From contig NZ_REFU01000001.1 in NCBI RefSeq assembly GCF_003688915.1, forward strand, positions 806,001 through 870,000: a stretch of 64,000 nt of DNA, read 5' to 3'. Positions 31,301-41,928 of the stretch are shown in pieces. Every line of letters begins with the position of its first letter. The stretch's first letter is position 1. Source of the DNA: Rhodococcus sp. SBT000017 (GTDB lineage Bacteria > Actinomycetota > Actinomycetes > Mycobacteriales > Mycobacteriaceae). The notes beneath the pieces are model-generated. The model was not told where the DNA came from and ran no database searches. It saw only the letters and a list, made by a program, of their open reading frames with translations. Both the position numbers and the translations under genes were made by a program.

Positions 31301-34300
31301 GACGGTATCGGCATCGAAGAGTTCTGTGGCGTAGCGGAATCCGGCTTCGATGCCGACCGGTGCGCCGGACCTGTCGAATTCCTCCGAGATCGTCAACTGC
31401 AGGTCGAAGTTGGCGATGTCGTTGGGGAGCTCGATGCTCTCGATCGACAGTCCGGGCAACGTCACCGTCGGTCGGTCGGTCTGCTGGAACTCGAGCATCA
31501 CCTGAAACAACGGTGCATGGGCAGTCGATCTCGCGGGATCGACCGCATCGACCACTCGCTCGAACGGGACGTCCGAATGAGTGAATGCGGCCAGGTCGAC
31601 GGAGCGAACATCCGAGAGCAGGTCCTCGAACCGAGTCGAGCCGGGCACCTGCGTGCGCAGCACGAGGGTGTTGACGAACATGCCGACGAGTTCGTCGAGT
31701 GCGGCGTCTCCTCGGCCCGAGATCGGCGTTCCGACCGAGATGTCCTCGGCACCCGAGAGTCGAGCCAGAAGGACGGCCAGAGCCGCGTGCACGATCATGA
31801 ACGAGCTCGAATTGTGCTCGGCGGCAACAGCAGCGAGTCGAGAATGAATTGCGGCGTCGATCTCGAACGTGACGCTGTCGCCGCGCAGGGATGCCACCGC
31901 GGGACGTGGGCGATCGGTCGGCAACGGCAGGACCTCGGGGCTGCCGGACAGTGTGTCGACCCAGTAGGTGAGCTGTTTGGCCATCAACGACTCGGGATCG
32001 GACTCCGCGCCGAGGAATCGGCGCTGCCACAGGGCGTAATCGGCATACTGCACCGGCAACGGTTCCTGGCTCGGTGCGTGTCCTGCAGCGCGGGCGCTGT
32101 AGGACACCATCAGGTCGCGGGCCAGCGGAGCGCTCGAGAACCCGTCGGAGGAGATGTGGTGCACCACCATCACGAGCACATGCTCGTTCTCGCGCACCCG
32201 AACCAGGCGGACTCGCAGCGGAACATCGGCCACCACGTCGAAGCCCGCGCCGGCGACGTCGGCGATCAACTCGAGGACGTGACGCTCGTCGCTCGCGAGA
32301 ATCGGAGTCAGATCCGGCAGTGCCGATGCCACGTCGAGGATCGACTGCACCGGAGCGTCGTCGGTCAGCGGGAACATCGTGCGCAGCGACTCGTGTCGGC
32401 TCAACACGTCACCGATGGCCGAGTGCATCGCGTCGACATCGAGCACACCGCTCAGGCGCATGGCGAACGCGACGTTGTAGGCAGCCGACTCGGTGTCGTA
32501 CTGATTGATGAACCACATCCGCTGCTGCGCCAGCGACAGCGGCACCTCGTCCGGTCGCTCCTGCGGAACCAGTCGAGGGGCGGCCGCAGCATCGTGCTCG
32601 CCGAGCTCGATGCCTGCCGACAGCGCTCGCACGGTGGGGGCGTCGAACAGATCCCTGATGCCGATGTCGGTTCCGAGTACCGCGTTGATTCGCGCCACCA
32701 ACCGCATCGCGATCAGCGAGTTGCCACCGATCTCGAAGAAGCTCGACGTGACGCTGACCTGAGCGATGCCGAGCAGATCACCGAAGACACCGGCGACGAT
32801 CTCTTCGACCGGGTTCTCGGGCCCGAAGAACTCCGATGCAGCGACGGTGAATTCGGGCGCAGGCAATGCCTTGCGGTCGAGCTTGCCGCTGGCGTTGACC
32901 GGAAGCGAGTCGAGTACCACCACGTGTGAGGGCACCATGTACCCCGGGAGGCGGCGCGCGGCCTCGGCCGTCAGCTGCGCGGGGTCGACGGCGGAACCGT
33001 GCGCACCGACCACGTAGGCCACGAGGGTCTCACCGGTGTTCGGGTCCTTGTGCACCAACGCGATCGCCTGTGCGACGGACTCCGATCGAAGGAGAACCGC
33101 CTCGATCTCGGGTAGTTCGATGCGGAGGCCACGCAGCTTGACCTGGAAGTCCGTGCGGCCGATGTACTCGAGTTCGCCGTCGGCGCGCCAACGCACCAGA
33201 TCGCCTGTGCGATAGAGCCTCTCGCCCGGCTCGCCGAACGGATCTGCGATGAAGCGATCCGCTGTGAGGTCGCCGCGACCGACGTACCCACGAGCGAGCT
33301 GCACGCCTGCGAGATACAGCTCGCCGGGTGCACCGATCGGAGCCGGTCGCAACGAGGCGTCGAGCACGTACAAACGCGTGTTCCACACCGGTGCGCCGAT
33401 GGGAATCGAGACAGCGTCGCGCCCGGTCACGTGGTAGTAGCTGACGTCGACGGCCGCTTCGGTCGGACCGTAGAGGTTGTGCAGTTCCGCGAGGGAGAAC
33501 TGCGCGAATTGCGCCGCGGTGGCGGGCGGAAGGGCCTCGCCGCTGCAGAAGACCAGTCGAAGCGAGACACATTCGGCGGCCCGTGCTCCTGCCGCGAACA
33601 CCGCGAGCATCGACGGTACGAAGTGCGCCGTGGTGATGTGCTCGTCCGCGATGATGCGGGACAGGTACACGGGATCGCGGTGTCCGTCGGGTTCGGCCAC
33701 GACGAGCTTGGCACCGACCTGCAGCGGCCAGAAGAACTCCCACACCGAGACGTCGAACGTGGCCGGAGTCTTCTGCAGAACGGTGTCCGCAGGTTCGAGG
33801 TGATATTCGTGCTGCATCCACAGCAACCGGTTCACGATGGCCGAGTGCGTGACTGCGACGCCCTTGGGCCGACCGGTCGAACCGGAGGTGTAGATGACGT
33901 ATGCGGTGTTCGAGCCGTGCAGTCTTCCCAGACGGTCCGAATCGGTGATCGAGGAGTGGTCGCGATCGGAGACGTCGAGTAGATCGACAGCGAGGACCGG
34001 AGTTGCCACCGGGATGTTGATCCAGTCGCGGCTCGTGGTGAGGATGCACACGGGCTGGGCGCTGGAGAGGACGTAGGACGAACGCTCGACCGGATGGTCC
34101 GGATCGATCGGCACATAGGCTCCACCGGCCTTGACGATCGCGTACATACCGACGAGCAGGTCGACCGACCGTCGGATCGCCAGGCCGACATGGGATTCCG
34201 GTGTCACGCCGAGCGAGATGAGGTGTCGTGCGAGCTGATTCGCACGTTCGTCCAGTTCGAGATAGGTGATGTGCTCGTCCTCGAACACGAGCGCGGTCGA

Positions 34301-37300
34301 GTACGGACTGCGCTGCACCTGTCGGTCGAAGAGGCTGCTGAGCGTCATGTCGACGCCGCCGACCGGAATCTGTTGGTGGACCGGAGGTTCGATCAGACGT
34401 GCGGTGTCGTTCCACTCGAACAGGACGAGTTCGCGCTCCGCGGCGGACAGGATGTCGATGTCGCCGGTGCGTACGTCCGTCGACGTTCCGATGGTCGACA
34501 CGATCCGCAGGAAGCGATCGACGAACCGGTCGATGGTTTCGGGATCGAACAGATCTGTGGCGTAGGTGAACGAAGCCGACAGTGCACCGGACGGGTCGAC
34601 GGGCTCCTGATCCACGCGCAGCTGTAGATCGAATTTGGCTGTGTCGGTGCTGATCTCCTCGAACCGAACGGTGAGATCGGGCAGCTCCAACGTGACAGCT
34701 GCATTGTTCTGGAACTCGAGCAGAACCTGGAACAGCGGCGAATGGTCGGTCGACCTCACCGGATCGAGTACATCGACCAGTCGCTCGAACGGGATGTCGG
34801 TGTTGTCGAAGGCGGCGAGGTCGGAGCTACGAGTGTCGGCGAGCAATTCGGCAAAGGTCGCTCGAGGCTCGACCTGTGTTCGCAGGACGAGGGTCCCGAC
34901 GAACATGCCCACGAGGTCGTCGAGGGCAGCGTCGCCTCGACCGGCGATCGGAGTACCTATGGCGATGTCCGCAGTGCCGCTCAGGCGCGCGAGCAGCAAC
35001 GCAAGCGCGGAATGGACGACCATGAACAGCGTCGAGTCCTGTTCGGCGGCCACCGAACTCAACCGAGCGGCGACATCGCCGGGAATCGTGAACGGTGTGA
35101 CACTGCCGCGCATCGACTGCCGGGTGGGGCGCGGGCGATCGAGCGGCATCGGCAAGACGTCCGGCAGGTCTGCCAGCGCCGACTGCCAGAATTCGATCTG
35201 CCGCGACGCCACCGAGGTGGAGTCGCTCTCGTCGCCGAGAACAGCGTGCTGCCACAGCGCGAAGTCCGCGTACTGGACGGCGAGTGGCTCCCACATCGGA
35301 GCAGCACCAGCGGACCGGGCACCGTAGGCGACCATCACGTCTCGGGCCAGCGGCGCCATCGACGCACCGTCCGCCGCAATGTGGTGGACGACGATGGAGA
35401 GTACGAAGCTCTCCGAGCCGGTCCGGTACAGCACCGCGCGGAAAGGAAGATCGACCGTGACGTCGAATCCTGTTGTCGCAGCGGTACGGACGAGCGCATC
35501 GACCGAACCGGCGTCGACGTCGACCACCTCGAGGGGGAGCTTCGATCCGGTGACGTCCTCGACCGGTGCGATGACCTGGTTCGGCAGATCGCCCACCGTC
35601 GGGAACACCGTGCGCAGCGACTCGTGCCGGGACAGCACGTCGCCGACGGCCGCAGCCATCGCGCTCACGTCCAGACGACCGGTCAGGCGCACGGTGAGCG
35701 GGATGTTGTAGGCGGGCGAGGACACATCGAACTGGTTGATGAACCACATCCGCTGTTGCGCGAGAGACAGCGGGATCGAGGCGGGCCGGTCGACGGGGAC
35801 GAGTGCCGGACGGCGATGCAGCGACGCGCCCTTGGCTTCGGCACGTTCGGCCAGAGTCCGAACCGTCGACGCCTCGAACAGATCCAGCACCTTCAGATCG
35901 GTTCCGAGAGCCGAATTGACCCGTGCGATCAAACGCGTTGCCACGAGGGAGTTTCCGCCGAGGTCGAAGAAGCTGTCGGTGACGCCGACCCGATCGACCT
36001 CGAGAACGTCGCAGAACACTGTCGCCACCGCGGCTTCGTATTCCGTCTCTGCGGCCTCGAATGCACCCTGCGAGCCGAGTTCGGGTTCGGGGAGTGCGTT
36101 TCGGTCGAGTTTGCCTGCCGGAGTGAGAGGAATCGACTCCAACATCACGAACGCCGACGGCACCATGTGCGCAGGCAACACCGAACCGGCATGCTCGCGC
36201 AACGCATCCGCCTCGACCGCGGCACCGGCCACCGGCAACACATACGAGACCAACACCGTCGACCCGGCAGCAGACTCACGACCGATGGTGACCACGAAAT
36301 CGACACCCGACACCGCCGCCAACACCGAATCGATCTCACCCAACTCGATCCGGAAACCACGCACCTTCACCTGAAAATCGCTACGCCCCACATACTCCAA
36401 CGCACCCGAAGCATTCCACCGCACCACATCACCGGTGCGATACATCCGCGAACCCGCACCACCGAACGGATTGGCCACGAACCGCTCCGCCGTCAAACCC
36501 AACCGCGCGTGATACCCACGAGACAACGCCGGACCCGCCAGATACAACTCACCCACCACACCCACCGGCACCGGATTCAACCGCGAATCCAACACCACCT
36601 CCGCGAAACCGATCGTCGGCGAACCGATATCGACCGACTCCCCCACCACCAACGCCGACGAAATCGACGAGAAAATCGTCGCCTCCGTCGGACCGTACGC
36701 ATTGAACATCCGCCGACCCGGCGCCCACCGCGCCACCAACTCCGGCGCACACACATCACCACCGGTCACCACCACCTCGACCGACTCCAACCCCACCGGA
36801 TCCACCGACGCCAACGCCGCAGGCGTGACGAACGCATGAGAGACCCGCTCGGCGGCCAGCAACGACGCCAACTCCACCCCACCGAACACCAACGGCGGCG
36901 CAATCACCATCGTCGCCCCACCCGAAAACGCCAACACGAACTCGAGAATCGAGGCATCGAAACTCGGCGAGGCAAACGCCAACACCCGCGACGACGGCCC
37001 CACACCGAACCGAACCCGCTCCTCGGTAGCCAAGTTCCCCACACCACGATGAGTGACCACCACACCCTTGGGCACACCCGTCGAACCCGACGTGTAAATC
37101 AGATACGCCGCATCATCGAGCCGCAACACACCCGAACGCTCGGCATCCAACACCGGAGCAGACGACCGAAACGCCAGATCCGCCACCACATCGGCATCAT
37201 CGAGCACCACCCACGACACCCCACCCACACCCGAGAGCGCACCCACATCCGCACCCAACGTCACACCCACCACAGCACCCGAATCGACCAACATGTGCTC

Positions 37301-39670
37301 GATCCGATCCACCGGATAATTCGGATCCACCGGCAAGAACGCACCACCGGCCTTCGCCACCGCCCACACCGCCACCACAGACTCCACCGACCGCGCCAAC
37401 GCCAACGCCACGAACGACCCCGGACCCACCCCACACGACATCAACATCCGCGCCAACCGCGACGACGCCGCATCCAACTCACCATACGAAACAACCCGCG
37501 AACCCGACACCACCGCAACACCACCGACACCAGCAACACCCACAGCACCAGCCAACAACTCCGGCAACACCACACCCACCACAGACCGCGGACCACGCAC
37601 CGGAGCCAGGCGAGCGCGCTCGGCGGTGGACAGCAGGTCCACATCGCCGATCAGCAGATCCGGCTCGCTGGTCAGAGCGTCGAGCATCCGTACGAGGCGG
37701 CGGGCGAGCTGCGCCATGCTCGCGGCGTCGAACAGTTCTGTGACGTAGTCGAAAACGACTGCGGGAGTATCGGACTCGTCGACAGTGACGACCAGATCCA
37801 TGCCGATCCCGTCCCTCGGCAGTGCGGACGGACCGAACCGGAGCGCTACCTGAGCAAGCGGGCTGTGCGATTCCGAGCCCGGCAGACCGAGGGCCACAGC
37901 GACGTCGTCGAACGACGTATGACCGTGCGCCATCGCAGCATCGAAGTCGATGCCGGAGGCATCGACGAACTCGGCGAACGAGTGGCGAACGTCGGGCCTG
38001 GTCCGGAGTACCACGGTGTTGTCGTCATCCGCGGGCACCGCGATCGACACGTCGTCGGTGTTCGCCAGTCGCGAAAGCAACACGGCGAGAGCGGATTCGA
38101 AGACCACGAACGGAGTCGTGGAACGTTCGGCCGCCAATCGAGCCACCCCGGACCACGATTCGGATCCGATGATCACCTCGTGGGATGCGCGAACGTGACC
38201 GATGTGCGAGGGGCGCGGTCGGTCGGTCGGAAGATCGAGGAGATCCGGGGCATCGGCGAGCCGATCGGTCCAGTAGGCGAGCTGGGCTGCGGCGCGACGC
38301 CGGCGTTGGCCTTCGCGTGCGCTGTCCGGATGTACGTCGAGAACGGCGACATCGGGCCCGGCCGCGATGAAGGATTCCACCATCTCCACGAAGCTCGAAT
38401 GGTGCGCGGTGAGGTCGTCGTCGTCGTAGCGGTTGGGGTTGGCCCTGAAGTCGACGAACGTCCTGGCCGGAGAACCGCTCTGATACACGTTGACCAGAAG
38501 ATCCTCGACCGGGCCCGAGGTCACGATGTTGAACTCGCCGACGATCGAGCCCAGGTTGATCTGCTGATGGAACAGCATCATGTTGACCATCGGGCCGGAA
38601 AGCTGTTTGTCGCTGCCCGAGGCCGCCAGCTCGCGCCGAATGTCCTCGATGCTGAAGCGCTGATGCCGCAGGGCACCCATCAGTTCGAGCTGCACCTGCT
38701 GTACCAGCTCGCCGACGGTCGCGTCCTGCGGCACGTGGATCGAAATGGGTGCGACGTTGACCAGCATTCCACCGGATCGGCGAAGCAGTGCGGTGGTGCG
38801 CGCGGACACCGGGATGTTGACCGAGACGTCCTCTCGCCCGGTCATTCGCGAGAGATAGCAGCCGAAGGCGGCGATGAACACCGCGGCCGCGGTTCCGCCC
38901 TTGGTCGCGTCGGACGCCTCGAGGTCGGCGACGACATCCTCGGGCAGAGCGACGCTGCGCAGTTTACTGGCGGCGATCGTGCGACCGGCCGTGTTGGACA
39001 GAGAAGCCCCGTCGTGGATGTCCGCGGCGCGAGCCGTCCAGTACTCCTTGTCGGACTCGAAGCGGGACGACGTCCGGTATTCCTGATCGAGCTCGTAGAG
39101 TCGGCGAAGCTCGGCCGCCTTGTTGGGGGCAGGCTCGACGTGTTCGACGGCCGCCGTGTACAGGGCTGCGGTTCGATTGACGAGCGTCATCGCACCGTAG
39201 CCGTCGAGAGCGACGTGGTGAATTTTGCTGTACCAGAGGTTGCGATCGTCCTCGACCTGGATGATCCAGCTCTCGACGAGGGGATCGTGTTCCATGTCGA
39301 CAGGCTGCACGTAGTTCTCGTCGATCCAGTGCAGCGCCGAGGTCATGGGATCGTCTTCGCCGCGCAGATCCAGGTAGTGCACGGACTGGTCGATGGAGTG
39401 ATCGACCATCTGGACCGGTTCGCCGTCCACCTCGGCAAGTCTCAGGTAGGCAGATTGGAATTCGTGTGCCGCGCGAGCCGTCGCGTCTTGGAGCACGGCG
39501 ATGTCGAGGTTGCCGCGAAGGTCGACGTATTGTGCGATACAGACCGGGACGTCAGGGGCCAGCTGCTGGGCGAACCACATGCCACGCTGAGCGGATGACA
39601 GCGGGAAGCCGTTCTCGAAACCGGGGCCGGTCGGGGGCGTCTGAGACCCACCCGTAATTGCTGCGCGCAT
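13304..39670 (-). CDS. Seven-module non-ribosomal peptide synthetase, 8788 aa
   Basis: A giant assembly line with seven A and seven carrier domains. Approximate residues: C1 20-450 (HHVALDG at ~150; EntF/DhbF-like starter), half C 453-683, A1 688-1196, T1 Ser1241; C2 (HH ~1427), A2 1757-2264, T2 Ser2318; C3 (HH ~2505), A3 2826-3334, T3 Ser3380, E3 (HH 3568); C4 (HH 4063), A4 4367-4874, T4 Ser4919; C5 (HH 5104), A5 5428-5958, T5 Ser6002, E5 (HH 6190); C6 (HH 6689), A6 6994-7504, T6 Ser7547; C7 (HH 7739), A7 8064-8568, T7 Ser8612; TE Ser8747 (GWSLGG). C4 and C6 follow E domains and look DCL type ([10 protein letters not shown]); C2, C5 and C7 are LCL (HHIAADGAS). My reading of the ten pocket residues: A2 DVWHFSLVDK (Ser), A5 DFWNIGMVHK (Thr), A1 and A3 DALAVGAIFK, A4 DALAAGAIFK, A6 DALGVGGIMK, A7 DAYAAGGIQK (unassigned). 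The expected product is N-capped X-Ser-D-X-X4-D-Thr-X6-X7, where X is the same residue in modules 1 and 3. The ATG has GAAGGG eight bases upstream. The frame ends inside the thioesterase (see the 12900-13307 entry). No MbtH, Sfp or exporter gene is in view. Confidence 0.95.
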   Translation of the reverse strand: MRAAITGGSQTPPTGPGFENGFPLSSAQRGMWFAQQLAPDVPVCIAQYVDLRGNLDIAVLQDATARAAHEFQSAYLRLAEVDGEPVQMVDHSIDQSVHYLDLRGEDDPMTSALHWIDENYVQPVDMEHDPLVESWIIQVEDDRNLWYSKIHHVALDGYGAMTLVNRTAALYTAAVEHVEPAPNKAAELRRLYELDQEYRTSSRFESDKEYWTARAADIHDGASLSNTAGRTIAASKLRSVALPEDVVADLEASDATKGGTAAAVFIAAFGCYLSRMTGREDVSVNIPVSARTTALLRRSGGMLVNVAPISIHVPQDATVGELVQQVQLELMGALRHQRFSIEDIRRELAASGSDKQLSGPMVNMMLFHQQINLGSIVGEFNIVTSGPVEDLLVNVYQSGSPARTFVDFRANPNRYDDDDLTAHHSSFVEMVESFIAAGPDVAVLDVHPDSAREGQRRRRAAAQLAYWTDRLADAPDLLDLPTDRPRPSHIGHVRASHEVIIGSESWSGVARLAAERSTTPFVVFESALAVLLSRLANTDDVSIAVPADDDNTVVLRTRPDVRHSFAEFVDASGIDFDAAMAHGHTSFDDVAVALGLPGSESHSPLAQVALRFGPSALPRDGIGMDLVVTVDESDTPAVVFDYVTELFDAASMAQLARRLVRMLDALTSEPDLLIGDVDLLSTAERARLAPVRGPRSVVGVVLPELLAGAVGVAGVGGVAVVSGSRVVSYGELDAASSRLARMLMSCGVGPGSFVALALARSVESVVAVWAVAKAGGAFLPVDPNYPVDRIEHMLVDSGAVVGVTLGADVGALSGVGGVSWVVLDDADVVADLAFRSSAPVLDAERSGVLRLDDAAYLIYTSGSTGVPKGVVVTHRGVGNLATEERVRFGVGPSSRVLAFASPSFDASILEFVLAFSGGATMVIAPPLVFGGVELASLLAAERVSHAFVTPAALASVDPVGLESVEVVVTGGDVCAPELVARWAPGRRMFNAYGPTEATIFSSISSALVVGESVDIGSPTIGFAEVVLDSRLNPVPVGVVGELYLAGPALSRGYHARLGLTAERFVANPFGGAGSRMYRTGDVVRWNASGALEYVGRSDFQVKVRGFRIELGEIDSVLAAVSGVDFVVTIGRESAAGSTVLVSYVLPVAGAAVEADALREHAGSVLPAHMVPSAFVMLESIPLTPAGKLDRNALPEPELGSQGAFEAAETEYEAAVATVFCDVLEVDRVGVTDSFFDLGGNSLVATRLIARVNSALGTDLKVLDLFEASTVRTLAERAEAKGASLHRRPALVPVDRPASIPLSLAQQRMWFINQFDVSSPAYNIPLTVRLTGRLDVSAMAAAVGDVLSRHESLRTVFPTVGDLPNQVIAPVEDVTGSKLPLEVVDVDAGSVDALVRTAATTGFDVTVDLPFRAVLYRTGSESFVLSIVVHHIAADGASMAPLARDVMVAYGARSAGAAPMWEPLAVQYADFALWQHAVLGDESDSTSVASRQIEFWQSALADLPDVLPMPLDRPRPTRQSMRGSVTPFTIPGDVAARLSSVAAEQDSTLFMVVHSALALLLARLSGTADIAIGTPIAGRGDAALDDLVGMFVGTLVLRTQVEPRATFAELLADTRSSDLAAFDNTDIPFERLVDVLDPVRSTDHSPLFQVLLEFQNNAAVTLELPDLTVRFEEISTDTAKFDLQLRVDQEPVDPSGALSASFTYATDLFDPETIDRFVDRFLRIVSTIGTSTDVRTGDIDILSAAERELVLFEWNDTARLIEPPVHQQIPVGGVDMTLSSLFDRQVQRSPYSTALVFEDEHITYLELDERANQLARHLISLGVTPESHVGLAIRRSVDLLVGMYAIVKAGGAYVPIDPDHPVERSSYVLSSAQPVCILTTSRDWINIPVATPVLAVDLLDVSDRDHSSITDSDRLGRLHGSNTAYVIYTSGSTGRPKGVAVTHSAIVNRLLWMQHEYHLEPADTVLQKTPATFDVSVWEFFWPLQVGAKLVVAEPDGHRDPVYLSRIIADEHITTAHFVPSMLAVFAAGARAAECVSLRLVFCSGEALPPATAAQFAQFSLAELHNLYGPTEAAVDVSYYHVTGRDAVSIPIGAPVWNTRLYVLDASLRPAPIGAPGELYLAGVQLARGYVGRGDLTADRFIADPFGEPGERLYRTGDLVRWRADGELEYIGRTDFQVKLRGLRIELPEIEAVLLRSESVAQAIALVHKDPNTGETLVAYVVGAHGSAVDPAQLTAEAARRLPGYMVPSHVVVLDSLPVNASGKLDRKALPAPEFTVAASEFFGPENPVEEIVAGVFGDLLGIAQVSVTSSFFEIGGNSLIAMRLVARINAVLGTDIGIRDLFDAPTVRALSAGIELGEHDAAAAPRLVPQERPDEVPLSLAQQRMWFINQYDTESAAYNVAFAMRLSGVLDVDAMHSAIGDVLSRHESLRTMFPLTDDAPVQSILDVASALPDLTPILASDERHVLELIADVAGAGFDVVADVPLRVRLVRVRENEHVLVMVVHHISSDGFSSAPLARDLMVSYSARAAGHAPSQEPLPVQYADYALWQRRFLGAESDPESLMAKQLTYWVDTLSGSPEVLPLPTDRPRPAVASLRGDSVTFEIDAAIHSRLAAVAAEHNSSSFMIVHAALAVLLARLSGAEDISVGTPISGRGDAALDELVGMFVNTLVLRTQVPGSTRFEDLLSDVRSVDLAAFTHSDVPFERVVDAVDPARSTAHAPLFQVMLEFQQTDRPTVTLPGLSIESIELPNDIANFDLQLTISEEFDRSGAPVGIEAGFRYATELFDADTVRVLADRLVRILDAVTATPAIRVGDIEILSANEYDSLAPVRGPRSVVGVVLPELLAGAVGVAGVGGVAVVSGSRVVSYGELDAASSRLARMLMSCGVGPGSFVALALARSVESVVAVWAVAKAGGAFLPVDPNYPVDRIEHMLVDSGAVVGVTLGADVGALSGVGGVSWVVLDDADVVADLAFRSSAPVLDAERSGVLRLDDAAYLIYTSGSTGVPKGVVVTHRGVGNLATEERVRFGVGPSSRVLAFASPSFDASILEFVLAFSGGATMVIAPPLVFGGVELASLLAAERVSHAFVTPAALASVDPVGLESVEVVVTGGDVCAPELVARWAPGRRMFNAYGPTEATIFSSISSALVVGESVDIGSPTIGFAEVVLDSRLNPVPVGVVGELYLAGPALSRGYHARLGLTAERFVANPFGGAGSRMYRTGDVVRWNASGALEYVGRSDFQVKVRGFRIELGEIDSVLAAVSGVDFVVTIGRESAAGSTVLVSYVLPVAGAAVEADALREHAGSVLPAHMVPSAFVMLESIPLTPAGKLDRNALPEPDWSAQVTAGRDADNAVEKTLAGLFAEVLRLDRVGVDDSFFALGGDSIMSIQLVSRAKAAGLSLSPRDVFEHKTVAALAEVVASGDGTVPVVLEELPGGGVGDVPATPIVHWMLDRTAVLDQHTQTAVLTLPVDIELDVLEATVQTVLDHHDMLRGVLHRGDVPSMEVLPVGSVTARSVVHRVSSTTVQGPAFSEQATTEAAAAVGRLAPDSGVMIQMVWFDAGSEGSRLLVVAHHLVIDGVSWRILVPDLASAWAQIIGGSTPELAPVGTSMRRWSHGLREVTATRGDELAIWRDVLAQPDPLIGSRALDREIDVYRTVDKVELTLSTDVTEGFLTALPDAFHGSVNDGLLAALALATAVWRRGRGVPVDDALISLEGHGREDHVVPGADLGRTIGWFTTIYPLRLTLAGLDLDDALAGGADAARLIKSVKEQLLAVPDHGIGYGMLRYLDEDGAAALRDFPAPQVSFNYLGRYSTDVPDELRGHGWLPVDDSGVGDSQDHDLPVAAVLDINAVTTATPTGPRLEATFAFPTGVLDADEVAELAELWRQALTALTQLAQRPGAGGFTPSDLDLVRLDQSSIDDLERVYPTLDDIWSMTPLQAGLLFHAELSDQSVDAYIVQLVLDLRGSVDEARFRRAARALLRRHANLRTAFVHNNDGESIQIVHHDVDAPWSSIDLTELDVEDRAVELDRIEHEDRATRFNMAQAPLLRFMLITVAPGQWRLVMTNHHILLDGWSTPLLLKDLLTLYVVDGDETVLPRVPAYRDYLSWLAKRDRSSALKAWTNALAGLAEPTLLTPVESRRQESTLAGRSLVSLDVEQTNRLRSVARARGVTMNSMVQASWALVLGSLTGRTDVVFGATVSGRPPEVSDIESMVGLFINTLPVRIVLDPSETLGEYLERVQAEQAALLDHHYLGLTDIQRAVGPAVAFDTLTVFESYPMDRAGLSAETDLAGMQVHDVHDGSDTAQYPLTLVAMVDDRLHIEAKYLPELFEHSVVAATVDRIVRVLEAIATDTGNRVGALSLLSEEELRRLAPVRGPASSGARLLPDILTDAAASNLHGTALWSEGRTVDYAELDAQSSALARTLIARGAGPETVVALALPRSVESVLGIWAVAKTGAAFLPIDPSYPRDRVEHMLVDSNASIGLTLSEHVAAVADLGSARWTVLDHEDTRAELAGHSTAPVLDVGRVRPMHIDQVAYLIYTSGSTGVPKGVTVTHRGLANLAEEERTRFEVTPNARVLAFASPSFDASILELLMVFSGAATMVIAPTSVYGGIELAELLAAQRVTHAFVTPAALASVDPDGLTELAVVATGGDVCPPELVARWAPGRRMFNAYGPTEATIFSSISDRLHVDSAIDIGAPTIGFSEVVLDARLHPVPVGVVGELYLAGPALARGYHDRSGLTADRFVANPFGENGARMYRTGDVVRWTESGTLEYVGRSDFQVKVRGFRIELGEIDAVLTDDPTVEFATTVGVDGPTGNTILVAYVLPRSGEQVDAAALRTHVSNSLPTHMIPTAFVALESIPLTPAGKLDRNALPAPDLHLGGDSRAPRNDTEQVIADIFGEVLGIDGVGIDSSFFDLGGDSLSATRLTARVNSALDTTISVRALFEAPTVESLAVRVHSNPAGTLRRPALVAKPRPDSIPLSLAQQRMWFINQFDVDSAAYNIPLAVRLTGRLDIAAMSASVGDVLERHESLRTVFPTHRERPEQKILDAQTVRTELAVVDLDATEVVAAISAAAATGFDVSTDLPFRAVLYRVAPDEFVLSIVVHHIAADGASMAPLARDVMVAYGSRVATGAPMWTPLDVQYADFAIWQRTVLGDESDPASLAAQQLDFWKTTLADLPDVLPLPLDHPRPTRQSMRGNSVRFEIDRATHAGLVEIARANVATVFMAVHAAWSILMARISGTEDIAVGTPIAGRGDAALDDLIGMFVGTLVLRTQVAPGLSFTDLLQATRTADLAAFENTDVPFERLVDVLDPARSTDRSPLFQVLVEFQNNTSAALELPELTVEAVDIDAHVAKFDLQLTVAEQFDESGAPAGMTAAITYATDLFEESSVEEFSARFGAVLSAVTIAPERAVGDIDLLLPGELDAMTGEWNHAGLEASDATLADRFATAAARFPDSRAVVFGDHSLTYAELDDRSSRLARLLVRRGVTSESLVAVAMPRNEELIVALLAVIKSGGGYLPIDVSYPADRLAFMLEDASPICVISTVADSAAVPASDLDVLEIDSPELMAELDAMSGAPLTDADRSGGTSADSIAYVIYTSGSTGRPKGVQIAHRNVATLFANTADLFDFDDRDVWTMFHSYAFDFSVWELWGPLLHGGTLVVVDYYTARSPELFRELLVREKVTVLNQTPTAFYQFAEADRVATGNLAGTADADLSLRYVIFGGEALDLGQLARWYARHDEAAPTLVNMYGITETTVHVSHLALTEQFAASASASVIGQAIPALHVAVLDTRLNPVPPGVTGEMYVSGAQLSRGYLGRAGLSATRFVADPAGESGARMYRTGDTARWNRDGALEYLGRSDMQVQLHGFRIELGEIESALLAYDGVAASVVSVRDDGSGDRLIGYVVAEAGRTLDHSAVLEFVGHSLTSYMVPAALIVLEELPLTANGKLDRRALPAPDFSANVTESRLPATEVESILAGLFADVLGLDTVGVDDSFFALGGDSIMSIQLVSRAKAAGLVLAPRDIFERKTVAALAEVVVLGGDAVVLDELDGGGVGSLPLTPVVRWMLDRSTDFGRYTQTALLQLPVSIESETLERTVQSALDRHDMLRSRLFQDADGIWHEEVSPIGTVSAASVIHAVAVDSVEGAEFSSCAATELDAAADRLVPADGVMVQMVWFQGPNGSGRLLVVAHHLVIDGVSWRILVPDLATAWSQIIAGDEPALAPIGTSMRRWSTGLTEVTASRADEVELWQRILSGADPTIGSRPLDKSIDVDATVQRIRTSLPVEVTERLLTTVPNVFRGSVNDGLLAGLALALTAWRRERGAAVRSALITLEGHGREDAVVPGADLGRTVGWFTTIFPVRLDLGSVDIADALSGGDSAGALIKAVKEQLLEIPDHGIGYGMLRYLDSAGTAALSDFAAPQVSFNYLGRFSTGTTEGMADVGWIPVADAELGDAQNPDMPVPAALDINAVTTSTPDGPQLDATFAFPAGILDADEVDRLIELWTQALTAITEHASTEGAGGFSPSDLELVDIDQRSIEVLEKQFPDLDDVWSMSPLQAGLLFHARLAGEVGSDSAGVDAYMVQLGLELRGVVDAERMHSAVNKLVSRHPNLRAAFVHNSTGESLQIVQSSVTVPWSEVDLRGESDVDAALEEVLAADRGVRFEMDSAPLLRFTLITLADDHWRLLLTNHHILLDGWSTPLVVKELITLYVTESDDSMLPRVPAYRDYLAWMRQRDVAISTAQWVSAMAGVEEPTLLVTGDRGRQLSTVSSETERSLSIETTAALRDFAARRGSTLNTLVQTAWGIVLATLTGREDVVFGATVSGRPPEVPGIEGMIGLFINTLPVRVTLDRTETLGALVDRVQAEQAALLDHHYLGLTDIQRAAGAGVAFDTLTVFESYPVDRAGASAATDFAGMQVTDILGTDAAHYPLTLVSSVDERLNLKAKYLPELFELEDVHAIVDRVERVLDAVLTDEQQPLARLSLLADAEFGSLAPVFGLEGRSTRLLPEIFSDAAAVDPDAIAVRSVDGELTYRELDRQSNRLARILLGHGVRTETFVALGIARSIESVLTVWAVAKSGAAFVPVDPNYPADRIEHMLADSGATFGVTTRTHLDDLPSTVPWIVLDDLATDGPNAVSDEPIADYERHGRVTLSSAAYTIYTSGSTGVPKGVVVTHSGLDNFATEQRERYGVTKDSRTLHVSSPSFDASVLEYLLAFGVGATMVIVPPTVYGGAELATLLAEESVTHGFITPSALASVDPAGLDTFADVVVGGEAVPAELVTKWAPGRNLFNGYGPTEATIMSNISAPMVAGEPVSIGGPVRGVYEVVLDSRLQPVPVGVAGELYLAGVGLARGYHDRMGLTAERFVADPFGAPGARMYRTGDVVRWSPDLTIEYVGRSDSQVKVRGFRIELGEIDAALSTHPSVDFAATFGTPGPTGATVLVAYVRLTGDNPAETVDTFDTAVLRDHLADALPSHMVPSAIVVLESIPLTPVGKLDRAALPVPEFGSATSYREPGSPAELTVAAVFAEILEVDRVGADDGFFELGGDSLSATRVIARVNAEFGTSIGVRTIFETPTVSGLASAVGTADTSAQRPALVAAARPEHIPLSLAQQRMWFINQFDTSSAAYNVPLVVKLTGRLDTAALADAVVDVLGRHESLRTTFPDGPEFPVQLVHPAAEVAPAVESERIDAAVLTDRVALLAGRGFDVKTEIPVHVELFEVLDAGVDASEDHVFVLAMVVHHIAADGASMAPLARDVVLAYSARSAGQEPNWQPLPVQYADYTIWQRSLLGDEQDPSSVAAAQLEHWSTALAGLPDLLPLPTDRPRPTTQDFRGGRVRFTVDADIHRALGDITREKNVSMFMVLHAAFAVVLARLSGTDDIAITTPVAGRGDAALDDLVGMFVNTLVLRSRVDESATFDDLLNQVKAHDLDAFGHTEMPFERIVEVLNPTRSTAYAPLSQVALSFQNNERASLELPDLRVEGFDFDVPVAKQDLQLLLSETFDEAGRPSGFEAAFDYATSLFDAASVEAVAARLIRVLDAVGRNRHTVVGDIEILGTDEQRTLVPARGNADAAVRTWPELLAAAVALDPYAVAVTYRGISLSYADLDSWSNRIARMLIDYGVGPETFVALALPRSIESVLSVWAVAKTGAAFLPVDPNYPADRIAHMLEDSHAAMGLTDIDSMQSLPDTVPWLVLDDPETSAELSRYPADAVTDVERTATLHIDHPAYLIYTSGSTGRPKGVAVRHRGLANLQAEVLERFRPTRDSRVSHIASPSFDASIYELTMAFGVGATVVIVPPGVFGGGDLADLLESEHVTHAFLTPAALSSIDETRLGSVRVLAVGGEACTPELVAKWAPGRKMFNGYGPTETTIQASVGGPLVPGGTVDVGRPGTGFRFLVLDARLRPVPAGVSGELYIAGPGTARGYLGRFGLTSERFVADPFGTPGDRMYRTGDVVRWGSAGAVEFVGRSDFQVKVRGFRIELGEIDSALTEHDQVGFAATIGHTAASGDTVLVSYVLAADGETIDTEALRDRVAKLLPRHMVPSAIIELDDIPLTPVGKLDRRALPVPELTTSTTPYRAPTTDVEAAIADAFAQVLGVDRVGMDDNFFELGGTSLVATKIVPAIENAIGVRVPLQALFVDPTPAGLAARVAADADTGGADLDSVFGVVIPLRGSGSKAPLFCVHPGIGLSWGYAGLVSHLSDDRPVYGLQLPSIVEGSSFGSIRDLAHRYADEIRAVQPVGPYHLLGWSLGGSLAHAIAVELRSSGSDVQTLALLDSYVDGHDGEPAGER
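29670..31194 (-). repeat. A-domain cassette, copy in module 3
   Basis: A direct repeat of 1,525 bp, apparently identical base for base to 36084-37608 (offset 6,414 bp) at every position I compared, including the translations of the non-coding frames. It covers exactly the adenylation domain, from LAPVRG in the C-A linker to [11 protein letters not shown] in the A-T linker. The flanks differ immediately on both sides. Codon use inside (GGT, GTG, TTG, GCT frequent) differs from the surrounding NRPS. Confidence 0.93.
36084..37608 (-). repeat. A-domain cassette, copy in module 1
   Basis: The partner of the copy at 29670-31194, in the same orientation. Its left flank (A1-T1 linker) reads LGSQGAFEA and its right flank (after the half C domain) STAERAR; both differ from the module 3 copy. 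The two modules therefore load the same amino acid. The identity points to a very recent copy or gene conversion, or to an assembly effect that needs long reads to exclude. Confidence 0.93.
37615..38310 (-). other. Half condensation domain inserted before A1
   Basis: Between the complete starter C domain and A1 lie about 230 residues that match only the C-terminal lobe of an LCL condensation domain. They run from [22 protein letters not shown] to [24 protein letters not shown]...GDVDLLS. The N-terminal lobe with HHxxxDG is missing, so this half cannot catalyse condensation. It looks like a relic of a recombination that joined a new starter C domain to an older C-A-T module. Confidence 0.75.
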
Positions 39671-40335
39671 TCACTTGCCCTTCGGCGGCACGGTCACGGC
39701 GGCGAAGGCCGACGTCGAGTCGAACGACTCGGAGCCCTCGGTTCGGTTCGGACTGTCGAGCCGCGGCGGCCTGTGCGCGCGATTGAGCAATTCTGGCTTC
39801 CGTTCTGGTCTGCGTTCGTGTCGATTCACACACGTTCGGTGGTGATATGGCTCTGGATCAATTCGTCGCGCACAGCCGACCGGATTGAAACAGGGAGAGA
39901 ACCCGGTTCTACCGAATGGAACAAACCATGAGTTCAATGAATGAGTGTGTGGTGATCCTCGAATCCATCGTTCGGTACGACATGAACTCCCCTCCCCGCC
40001 AGGCGTACGACACGCTCGACAATGTCGGTGTCGATACTGTTCTCACACACCAACGCGAGACCGTCGGTCATCCGCTGAAAGCCGACCCGGAAATTCCGCG
40101 TCGAGCACCCCAGCGGCTTACAAAGATACAACATCGGCGAGATTCTTTTGTGCAGTAATCATAAGAACCATCGATCGCCGTCTCCAGCCTGTTACAGAAG
40201 TGACCTCGAGTGCTACCCGAACAGATGCTATTCGGTCGAACGAATGACTCCGCACGCCGCATCGACCGGCATTGCCTCGCTCGTATCCGACTCGACGATG
40301 CGATAAACCGGCTATTTACCAACTCGGCGATTGTT
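39671..40335. other. Intergenic region upstream of the NRPS gene
   Basis: About 665 bp with locally lower GC between the NRPS start and the end of lnt. Short open frames of 66-100 codons exist on both strands but look like chance. The stretch next to 39670 holds the NRPS ribosome site (GAAGGG) and presumably its promoter; I see no clear -35/-10 or iron-box palindrome. No polyprenol-phosphate mannosyltransferase gene, the usual neighbour of lnt, is present here. Confidence 0.5.
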
Positions 40336-41928
40336 TCAGGAGGCGGAGCGGCGGCGTCCGGCCAGCAGCGTCGCGCCGAGGGCTCCGACGGCTGCCAGAC
40401 ACAGCACGAGTTCCGATCCGAAGCCGATCCGTGTCGCGACGGTGAGGGATTGTCGCAGTACAACACTGGACACCAGCACGTCGGGGGTGAAGAGCGGCGT
40501 CTGCTGCAGGACGTGCCCGTCCGGCGACACGATCGCGCTCACGCCACTCGTCGCCGCCACCACCACAGTTCTCCCGTGCTCGACGGCTCGTACTCTGGAC
40601 ATGGCGAGTTGTTGGTACGTCATTTCGGTGTCGCCGAAGGTCGCGTTGTTGGTGGGTATGGCGATGAACTCTGCGCCCGATCGGACCGATTCCTCGAGGG
40701 CGCGATCGAATGCGACTTCGTAGCACGTCGCTATTCCGGCCGCTATTCCCCCAGCGTGTACCACTCCATTTCCGTTGCCGGGGACGAAATAGCCCGCTCG
40801 GTCGGCATATTCCGAAAACAATCGGAAGAAACTTCGGAATGGCAAGTATTCGCCGAACGGTTGAATTATCTTCTTGTCGTGCCGCTCACCGGGCCTATCG
40901 TTACCGTTCCACGCAATCACCGAATTCGTGTTCGTGCCATCGGCATTGACCAGTACGGTGCCGACGAGAATCGGAGCCCCCACAGCCACCGACGCCTGTG
41001 TGATGAGCGTCGCAGCGTCGGTATTTCTCAACGGATCGATATCGGACGCATTCTCGGGCCACACGACGAGATCCGGGGCAGGCTGCCTGCCGGCCTCGAC
41101 GTCAGCGGCCAACGTCATCGTTTCCCGAACGTGATTGTCCAGTACCGCTCGCCGCTGTGCGTTGAAATCCAGACCCAGACGCGGAACGCTTCCCTGGACG
41201 GCCGCGATCGTCACCGTCCGTTCGTCGTCCTCCGGCGCGTCGTTGCTGTGCAGTGTCGGTAGCAACGCCAGCGCCACGATGGACGCGGCCGTCGTGGCAG
41301 CGACCGGTCCCAGGAACGAACGCGCTCCGTCTCGCCGGCCGACCGCGACCAGCAGCGCCGCCGTTCCGGTTCCGGTCAGTGCCACGCCGAAACTGAGCAA
41401 CGGTGCGCCCCCGATGCTCGCCAAGGGAAGCAGCCAGCCCTCGGGTTGTCCGAATGCCAACCTGCCCCACGGAAAGCCACCGAAGGGAACACTGGATCTG
41501 AGCCATTCGGTCAGGCTCCAGGCCAATGCCATCGACAACGGCCACCAGGCACTCCGTGCCGCCAACACCCCGAGCACTCCGAACAGTCCGACGAAGACGG
41601 ACTCGGCGACGGCGAGCGCCAGCCAGGGCATCGGTCCTACGTACACACCGATCCATGGGAGGAGCGGAACGAAGAATCCGAGTCCGGCGGCACAGCCGTA
41701 GCCGAATCCCGCTTTCAGCGATACCGACCTGCGGCCGCCGAAGCCGGTCAGGACAAGGGCCAGCAGCGCGATACCCACCGGTGCCAGGAACCACAGTGTT
41801 CGCGGCGGAAAGCTCGCGAATATCAGTGCACCACCGGCAACGGAGAGCGCCGTGGACATCGCGCCCAGGCGTAGCCGCTGCGCTGACGAGGCCACCGTCC
41901 CGGCACCCGAAGCGGACTCAGTTCTCAT
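40336..41928 (-). CDS. lnt: Apolipoprotein N-acyltransferase
   Basis: Transfers a fatty acyl chain to the N-terminal Cys of lipoproteins in the cytoplasmic membrane. The first ~215 residues contain six to eight hydrophobic helices (for example LSVAGGALIFASFPPRTLWFL and PFGGFPWGRLAFGQ). Residues about 235-490 are a nitrilase-fold periplasmic domain with the triad Glu in VVWPENAS, Lys in RHDKKIIQPFGEYLPF and Cys in GIATCYEVAFD. One more helix ends the protein. At 530 residues it has no Ppm mannosyltransferase domain; in M. tuberculosis the two are fused (Rv2051c). The start overlaps the end of the upstream amidohydrolase gene by 11 bp, suggesting an operon. Confidence 0.93.
   Translation of the reverse strand: MRTESASGAGTVASSAQRLRLGAMSTALSVAGGALIFASFPPRTLWFLAPVGIALLALVLTGFGGRRSVSLKAGFGYGCAAGLGFFVPLLPWIGVYVGPMPWLALAVAESVFVGLFGVLGVLAARSAWWPLSMALAWSLTEWLRSSVPFGGFPWGRLAFGQPEGWLLPLASIGGAPLLSFGVALTGTGTAALLVAVGRRDGARSFLGPVAATTAASIVALALLPTLHSNDAPEDDERTVTIAAVQGSVPRLGLDFNAQRRAVLDNHVRETMTLAADVEAGRQPAPDLVVWPENASDIDPLRNTDAATLITQASVAVGAPILVGTVLVNADGTNTNSVIAWNGNDRPGERHDKKIIQPFGEYLPFRSFFRLFSEYADRAGYFVPGNGNGVVHAGGIAAGIATCYEVAFDRALEESVRSGAEFIAIPTNNATFGDTEMTYQQLAMSRVRAVEHGRTVVVAATSGVSAIVSPDGHVLQQTPLFTPDVLVSSVVLRQSLTVATRIGFGSELVLCLAAVGALGATLLAGRRRSAS

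Noticed and set aside
29670..37608. The 1.5-kb direct repeat as an insertion sequence or transposon
   Set aside because: It encodes a complete adenylation domain in frame, with no terminal inverted repeats, target duplication or transposase.
29195..39598. Open frames of 1244 and 1618 codons on the plus strand opposite the NRPS (29195-32929 and 34742-39598)
   Set aside because: They are antisense shadows produced by the codon bias of the NRPS; the translations are Arg/His-rich low-complexity sequence with no domain, and both contain the mirrored A-domain repeat.
39916..40158. Short ORFs upstream of the NRPS (39916-40158 plus, 39934-40134 minus)
   Set aside because: They overlap each other on opposite strands, lack ribosome sites at good spacing and resemble no known family, including MbtH.
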